The notes under the pieces: model-generated
The model's input: the letters and a program-made list of their open reading frames with translations, nothing else
The model's database searches: none
What the model was told of the DNA's origin: nothing
Translations under genes and position numbers: made by a program
In this document: positions 7,133-10,629 of the stretch, piece after piece
How the letters are laid out: every line of letters starts with the position of its first letter
How positions within the stretch are numbered: position 1 is the first letter of the stretch
From: JBAXLO01 sp037134755
Lineage (GTDB): Bacteria; Bacteroidota; Bacteroidia; Bacteroidales; JACABE01
DNA: 10,629 nt
Reading direction: 5' to 3'
NCBI GenBank assembly: GCA_037134755.1
Contig: JBAXLO010000162.1
Location: forward strand, 1 to 10,629

Positions 7133-8611
7133 ATGGAAAATAAATCATTCTTAGCTTTTGATCTTGGGGCAACAAGTGGGCGCACTATATTAGGAACTCT
7201 CGAAAATGGTAAACTTCAGATAAAGGAGTTAACGCGTTTCCCTAATCAAATCATTCAAATAGGAAATCATTATTGCTGGAATATATATTCTTTGTTTGAG
7301 AATTTAAAAGAGGGATTGATTGCTGCAAATAAAGAAGATGCAAGCATAACTTCTATAGGCATTGATACTTGGGGTGTTGATTTTGCTTTGATTGGAAAGG
7401 ATGGTTCTATAATGGGTGCTCCTTATGCTTATCGCGATCCTCAAACTGTGGGTATTCCTGAGAAATTGTTTAAAATTATTTCCCGTAAGGAGGTGTATAA
7501 TCTTACAGGTATTGAGGTGATGGAACTAAATAGTTTGTATCAGTTGTTTGCTCTTAAGCAAGCTAATAACTCACTTCTGGAAGCTGCTACTGAAATGTTG
7601 TTTATGCCTGATGTCCTTTCATATTTGCTTACCGGAAACAAGGTGGTTGAATATACTATTGCCTCTACTTCGCAGCTATTAAATCCTCGCACAAAGCAAT
7701 TTGAATATCTGTTATTGAATGCTGCCGGTGTTTCTCCTTCTTTATTAGGTAAAATAGTTATGCCGGGATATGTAGTAGGCACACTTACAGATAATCTGGC
7801 AACAGAAACGGGCTTAGGTAAAGTGCCTGTAATTGCTGTTGCAGGTCATGATACTGCATCGGCTGTAGCTGCTGTTCCTGCGGATAATGAACGATTTGCT
7901 TATCTAAGTTCTGGTACTTGGTCGCTAATGGGTATCGAAGTCAAGGAGCCTATTATTAATGAAGAATCATATAATCTAAACTTTACAAATGAAGGGGGAG
8001 TGGATGGCACTACTCGTTTTCTGAAGAATATGACTGGGATGTGGATTCTTGAGCAATGTTTGAAAGAATGGAAGAAGGAAGGTGATGCCTACACTTATGA
8101 TAACTTGATACAAATGGCAGAAACAGCAACAGCCTTTCAGTCGTTAATAGATCCTGACCATGTTTCTTTTTCAAATCCTGCAAGCATGACTAAATCTATA
8201 AGAGATTATTGTGAGGCTACTGATCAGGTTACCCCTTCGGTTCATGCTGATTATGTACGTTGTATTTTCGAAAGTCTTGCTCTTAAATATAGATATATAC
8301 TTAGTAAGTTAAATAACTTTGCACCATTTAAAATTGAGAGACTACACGTTATTGGTGGTGGTTCTAAAAATCAATTGTTGAACCAATGGACTGCTAATGC
8401 TATAGGCATTCCGGTATTAGCCGGACCTTCTGAGGCTACTGCAATAGGTAATATAATGATTCAGGCTAAAGCATCGGGTTATGTTAATACGCTGCAGGAG
8501 ATGCGTCAGATTATAAGCCAATCAGTTTCAATTGAAGTGTTTTGCCCTCATAACTTTGCTGAGTGGGATAGTGCGTATAAAAAATATATAGAAATAACTC
8601 ATTTAATTTAA
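7133..8611 (+). CDS. rhaB: Rhamnulokinase
   Basis: FGGY-family carbohydrate kinase of 492 residues. It phosphorylates L-rhamnulose to L-rhamnulose 1-phosphate with ATP, the second step of cytoplasmic L-rhamnose breakdown. The N-terminal ribonuclease-H-like domain has FDLGATSGR (9-17), DTWGVDFALI (78-87) and AYRDPQT (99-105). The likely catalytic base is Asp240 in GHDTASAV, matching Asp237 of the E. coli enzyme. The second domain has the ATP-site blocks SSGTWSLMG (259-267) and VIGGGSKN (406-413), and the GPSEATAIGN segment (431-440). Length is normal. The usual partners, isomerase (rhaA/rhaI), aldolase (rhaD) and permease, are not next to it; instead a small exported protein follows after 24 nt. 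The full pathway may continue elsewhere in the genome. Other FGGY kinases are less likely because the motifs fit RhaB throughout. Confidence 0.95.
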   Translation: MENKSFLAFDLGATSGRTILGTLENGKLQIKELTRFPNQIIQIGNHYCWNIYSLFENLKEGLIAANKEDASITSIGIDTWGVDFALIGKDGSIMGAPYAYRDPQTVGIPEKLFKIISRKEVYNLTGIEVMELNSLYQLFALKQANNSLLEAATEMLFMPDVLSYLLTGNKVVEYTIASTSQLLNPRTKQFEYLLLNAAGVSPSLLGKIVMPGYVVGTLTDNLATETGLGKVPVIAVAGHDTASAVAAVPADNERFAYLSSGTWSLMGIEVKEPIINEESYNLNFTNEGGVDGTTRFLKNMTGMWILEQCLKEWKKEGDAYTYDNLIQMAETATAFQSLIDPDHVSFSNPASMTKSIRDYCEATDQVTPSVHADYVRCIFESLALKYRYILSKLNNFAPFKIERLHVIGGGSKNQLLNQWTANAIGIPVLAGPSEATAIGNIMIQAKASGYVNTLQEMRQIISQSVSIEVFCPHNFAEWDSAYKKYIEITHLI

Positions 8612-8635
8612 TTAAAATTAATAAATACTTATAAT

Positions 8636-9169
8636 ATGAAAACAATTTTATTATCGATCCTTCTATCTTTAATGACAATAGCAGGAATTAGTCAGCAAAC
8701 AATTATATTGCCGGCAAAGAAAATGTGTAATGCTGATTTATTTGCAAATCAATCGGGTGTATTGATCAAAAACGAATACATTGATTTAATTGAGATTAAT
8801 AGATGTAGAATTTGTATAGTTCAGTTATTAAATCTTAATAATAATAAAAGTGTAAGTGCATTAAAATTCGAATTTCAATTACTTAAAGCTTCTGTTAATT
8901 TGGATGAAGATGAAGTAGATTCCTTAATGAAATGTATAAAAACGCTTCAAAAGAGTGTTTTATCAACTAAGCCTAAAACTTATACCGAAGTTATATATAG
9001 AAGTAGGAGTGGTTTTGAATTAGGAAGCTTTTTTGAAAGTGGGAGATGGAGAACTTATATGAAAATTGATTATATCGAAAAGGTAGAAGCTTCATCAGAA
9101 GTTATTTTAGAAAAAGCTGATTTATTACTGCTAATTAATACGCTTGAGCAAGCCAAAGAGAAGTTTTGA
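8636..9169 (+). CDS. Small exported protein of unknown function
   Basis: Protein of 177 residues that I cannot assign to a named family. The first 20 residues form a signal peptide (MKT, then ILLSILLSLMTIAGIS, with cleavage likely near SQQ), without a lipobox cysteine, so the mature protein should be periplasmic or secreted. The mature part is about 155 residues. An alpha/beta pattern is visible: charged DEDEVDSLMKCIKTLQKSV (about 95-113), then a block rich in aromatic and Gly residues, RSGFELGSFFESGRWRTYMKID (about 124-145), and a final helix KADLLLLINTLEQAKEKF. The RSGF..G.F..G.WR..MK pattern resembles short exported hypothetical proteins common in Bacteroidota. It follows rhaB by 24 nt with no terminator between them, so cotranscription is plausible, but a role in rhamnose use is not shown. 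Confidence 0.85.
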   Translation: MKTILLSILLSLMTIAGISQQTIILPAKKMCNADLFANQSGVLIKNEYIDLIEINRCRICIVQLLNLNNNKSVSALKFEFQLLKASVNLDEDEVDSLMKCIKTLQKSVLSTKPKTYTEVIYRSRSGFELGSFFESGRWRTYMKIDYIEKVEASSEVILEKADLLLLINTLEQAKEKF

Positions 9170-9172
9170 AAA

Positions 9173-9200
9173 AATTATGAATTATAAATTATGAATTATG
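9173..9200 (+). repeat. Four tandem copies of a 7-bp unit (AATTATG/AATTATA)
   Basis: Four consecutive heptamers, AATTATG, AATTATA, AATTATG, AATTATG, begin immediately after the stop codon of the small exported-protein gene and lead straight into the ~88 bp array. The unit is close to the ACGAATT repeat at 3353-3371 (GAATTAC against GAATTAT). Confidence 0.8.
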
Positions 9201-9203
9201 AAT

Positions 9204-9600
9204 GAAGACATAAGAAGGCTTTTAGGTGTTTAGACTATTAGACTATTAGGGAAATAAGAGTGCCTAAAATGCCTAGAGTTTGAAGTGCCTAAAATTGAAG
9301 ACAAGGCTTTTAGCTTTTTAGACTATTAGACTATTAGGAAAACAAAATATTGCCTAAAGTTTGAAGTTTGAAGTGCCTAAAATTGAAGACAAGGCTATTA
9401 GGTGTTTAGACTGTTAGACTTTTAGGAAAACAAAATAGTGCCTAAAGTTTGAAGTTTGAAGTGCCTAAAATTGAAGACAAGGCTATTAGCTGTTTAGACT
9501 ATTAGACTATTAGGGAAATAAGAATGCCTAAAGTTTGAAGTTTGAAGTGCCTAAAATTGAAGACAAGGCTATTTGCTGTTTAGACTTTTAGGAAAACAAT
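9204..9600 (+). repeat. Tandem array of ~88 bp units (four and a half copies)
   Basis: Units begin with GAAGACA at 9204, 9297, 9385, 9473 and 9559, giving lengths of 93, 88, 88 and 86 bp and a final partial unit of about 42 bp. Each full unit has three parts: an AGGCT.TTAG..GTTTAGACTATTAGACTATTAGG-like block, a spacer of GGAAAACAAAATA or GGGAAATAAGA type, and TGCCTAAAGTTTGAAGTTTGAAG followed by TGCCTAAAATT. Short words (ACTATTAG, GTTTGAA, GCCTAAA) are repeated again within units. TTTTAGG and CCTAAA are complementary and could form hairpins. Unit variants assort as mosaics: units 1 and 4 share the GGGAAATAAGA spacer, while units 2, 3 and 5 share GGAAAACAA. No reading frame runs through it. Confidence 0.92.
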
Positions 9601-9643
9601 CTTTCCTGACAGGTTTTTCCGCCCTTTCAGGTATAAATGCTTT

Positions 9644-9677
9644 ACCGCTTAGCCGATTACCGGCTTAGCGGTTTTTT
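9644..9677 (+). terminator. Rho-independent terminator-like hairpin
   Basis: ACCGCTTAGCCG (9644-9655) pairs with CGGCTTAGCGGT (9661-9672) through a 12-bp stem with one T:T mismatch and an ATTAC loop, followed by a run of six T and then CTTTTCTT. This is the classic plus-strand intrinsic terminator form. It would end transcripts coming from rhaB and the exported-protein gene after they pass through the 88-bp array, or end a short RNA starting within the array. Confidence 0.75.
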
Positions 9678-9846
9678 CTTTTCTTATCTACTAAGCGGAC
9701 TAGAGCCGTTAAGCAGGAATTAAAAAAGTATAAGAAATAAGCTCACCAAAATCCTCTCCTGTTCGACAACTTCTACACAAAAAAACAGAGAACTTAAAAA
9801 ACATTTTTAAGATTAGCCAAATTTAAGAAATTTCCTTGAAAAACCC

Positions 9847-9859
9847 TGACATTTTGTCA
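9847..9859. promoter_or_regulatory. Palindrome TGACA-TTT-TGTCA (copy 1)
   Basis: Perfect 5-bp dyad with a 3-bp spacer, preceded by AACCC. A second copy at 10015-10027 has an AAA spacer and the same AACCC flank. The form suits a dimeric regulator binding site, but no gene start follows it in the window, so function is open. Confidence 0.45.
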
Positions 9860-9907
9860 TACTTAATTTAAATAGTGCTGATAACAAGCACTAAATTCCG
9901 AAATTAA

Positions 9908-10080
9908 GCCTCTTGGAGACGTCTCTAAGTCATTCGTCAACGTTGCTTATTCAAATAAGCAGTCATTTTAGGCAATATTCTCTCAAATTTAGTCAATCGG
10001 AAGAGTTGCAACCCTGACAAAATGTCAGTAAAGGACCCAAAAACACACCAAATATGCCTTTAGAGACGTCTCCAAGAGGC
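9908..10080. repeat. 21-bp perfect inverted repeat, arms 131 bp apart
   Basis: The 21 bases at 9908-9928 are the exact reverse complement of 10060-10080. The arms contain the self-complementary core GGAGACGTCTC. They overlap the first unit of each cluster of the 21-bp direct repeat. Between them are degenerate sequence and the second TGACA-N3-TGTCA palindrome. No transposase or reading frame lies between the arms. Confidence 0.85.
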
Positions 10081-10234
10081 TAAGCGATAGAGAATATTTA
10101 GAAAACGACGTCTCCAAGTGACTTAGCGACGTAAATTATTCATTCGTCAACGTCTCCGATTCACTTCGCAATGTCTCCAATTGACTTCGCGACGTCTCTA
10201 ATTGACTTAGCGACGTCGCTGATTTGCTTTGACA
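9920..10234 (+). repeat. Degenerate 21-bp tandem repeat in two clusters, in register
   Basis: The unit runs approximately CGTCTCCAATTGACTTCGCG plus A. Recognisable units start at 9920, 9941, 10067, 10109, 10130, 10151, 10172, 10193 and 10214; the unit at 10088 is strongly diverged. Every start differs from the others by a multiple of 21, so the whole stretch is 15 x 21 bp although the five middle units (9962-10066) are not recognisable. TCATTCGTCAACGT occurs at 9930 and 10140, exactly 210 bp apart. Both strands carry in-frame stops within the repeats, so it is probably not coding. Confidence 0.88.
10015..10027. promoter_or_regulatory. Palindrome TGACA-AAA-TGTCA (copy 2)
   Basis: Second copy of the 5-3-5 palindrome, 168 bp after the first and again preceded by AACCC. 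It lies in the non-recognisable middle part of the 21-bp repeat region. No gene start follows on either strand nearby. Confidence 0.45.
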
Positions 10235-10281
10235 CATGGGATATTTTTAAAGAAATAGAAAAGATTTATTCAAAAATAATA

Positions 10282-10317
10282 ATACCTGATCCCGAATCAT
10301 TTTTCGGGATCAGGTAT
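10282..10317 (-). terminator. Strong hairpin, possible second terminator of the right-edge gene
   Basis: ATACCTGATCCCGAA (10282-10296) pairs perfectly over 15 bp with 10303-10317, with a 6-nt loop. On the minus strand it is followed by TATTATTTTTG, a moderately T-rich tail, which suits a transcript coming from the right-edge gene. It lacks a T-run on the plus strand. Confidence 0.6.
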
Positions 10318-10322
10318 AAATT

Positions 10323-10368
10323 AAAAAAAGCTTAAGTCAAGATTAAATACCTGACTTAAGCTTTTTTT
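10323..10368. terminator. Bidirectional intrinsic terminator
   Basis: Perfect 17-bp arms, 10323-10339 and 10352-10368, with a 12-nt loop. The stem is AAGCTTAAGTCA closed by seven A on one side and seven T on the other, so either strand gives a hairpin followed by a U-run. It starts 10 nt after the stop codon of the minus-strand gene at the right edge, which it most likely terminates. Confidence 0.85.
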
Positions 10369-10378
10369 GTTTCTTAAA

Positions 10379-10629
10379 TTATACTATTGGAGTAGTACCA
10401 TCTAATTTCTCACGTTTGCCTCTTAGGGCTAAATTCACCATCTCTTTTCTTTTCTGATGAATAATTACTGACAAAGCGTCATCATTACCTAAATGTCCGC
10501 TAATTGAATCGGCTGCTGAACTAACTGCTTTATAAGCTACACCTAATTTATCGTTAGCTTTTTTAACTTGTTTTATTTTAGCCTGTTCCAAAGCAGTTAT
10601 TTTACCTATTTCGGCCATATAAGCTTCAT
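10379..10629 (-). CDS. C-terminal part of an unrecognised protein, cut by the window edge
   Basis: The frame is open from the right edge to a TAA at 10379-10381. Met codon 10618 is not necessarily the start, because the frame continues upstream (Glu-Ala-Tyr before it) without a stop to the edge, so this is probably the end of a longer protein. The visible 82 residues are rich in Ala, Lys and Asp and look helical: EIGKITALEQAKIKQVKKANDKLG, then AYKAVSSAADSISGHLGNDDALSV, then IIHQKRKEMVNLALRGKREKLDG and TTPIV at the C-terminus. There is no membrane segment in this part. I do not recognise the family. A strong bidirectional terminator follows within 10 nt, which supports a real expressed gene. 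Confidence 0.65.
   Translation of the reverse strand, partial: EAYMAEIGKITALEQAKIKQVKKANDKLGVAYKAVSSAADSISGHLGNDDALSVIIHQKRKEMVNLALRGKREKLDGTTPIV

Larger units (their letters stand above)
9601..9919. other. Gene-free region between the two repeat arrays
   Basis: No credible gene is present. Short structures in order: CCTGA/TCAGG (9605-9609 with 9627-9631), the strong T-tailed hairpin listed at 9644-9677, CTAAGCGG at 9691-9698 (complementary to its left arm), an A/T-only-type hairpin CTTAAAAA/TTTTTAAG at 9793-9811, the palindrome at 9847-9859, and AGTGCT/AGCACT at about 9874-9892. The composition is less AT-rich than the intergenic regions elsewhere in the window. Confidence 0.55.

Noticed and set aside
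9204..9600. CRISPR array
   Set aside because: The repetition covers the whole ~88 bp unit with no unique spacers of constant length, and no cas genes are present.
9908..10080. Insertion sequence or MITE bounded by terminal inverted repeats
   Set aside because: No target-site duplication could be seen next to the arms, no transposase lies between them, and the arms overlap the tandem repeat, which explains part of their similarity.
10067..10234. Possible coding heptad repeat on the minus strand (SLSQLET- or AKSIGDV-like translation of the 21-bp units)
   Set aside because: 21 bp equals seven codons and two minus-strand frames give repetitive peptides, but each is broken by stops within a few units (TGA in the 10151 unit in one frame, TAA in the 10130 unit in the other), and there is no start. 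Non-coding is more likely.

Overview
The window comes from a low-GC member of the Bacteroidota, most likely a Bacteroidales relative. Three things point there. The PdxJ, RhaB and CpsB/YwqE-type proteins have the sequence style of that phylum. Start codons lack Shine-Dalgarno sequences. At least two genes are preceded by the Bacteroidota -7 promoter element TAnnTTTG. The call is by eye; no database search was possible.

Layout. 1-55: edge copy of a dispersed intergenic repeat. 99-2189 (-): secreted GH127-family (DUF1680) glycosidase. 2190-2634: AT-rich divergent intergenic region with the pdxJ promoter. 2635-5198 (+): compact run of pdxJ (pyridoxine 5'-phosphate synthase), rfbB (dTDP-glucose 4,6-dehydratase) and a CpsB/YwqE-type PHP-domain tyrosine phosphatase. 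5402-6730 (-): short MutS-like ATPase without the mismatch-recognition domain, with a near-ideal Bacteroidota promoter. 6731-7132: very AT-rich divergent intergenic region. 7133-9169 (+): rhamnulokinase rhaB, then a small exported protein of unknown function. 9170-10378: about 1.2 kb of gene-free, repeat-dense DNA. 10379-10629 (-): 3' end of an unrecognised gene that runs off the window, followed by two strong hairpins.

Functionally the genes are a mixture. One theme is sugars: dTDP-sugar (probably rhamnose) synthesis and a phosphatase typical of polysaccharide export loci, a rhamnose catabolic kinase, and an exported arabinofuranosidase-type enzyme. PdxJ and the MutS-like ATPase are housekeeping-type genes. 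No phage, CRISPR, transposase, tRNA or rRNA was seen.

The unusual material is in 9170-10378. It holds a four-and-a-half-copy tandem array of about 88 bp units, whose family also appears inverted at position 1. It also holds a degenerate 21-bp repeat whose two clusters lie in exact register (15 x 21 bp from 9920 to 10234), a 21-bp perfect inverted repeat, two copies of a TGACA-N3-TGTCA palindrome, and several terminator-like hairpins. I see no convincing evidence of a complete new multi-gene system; the repeats are the best candidates for something undescribed.
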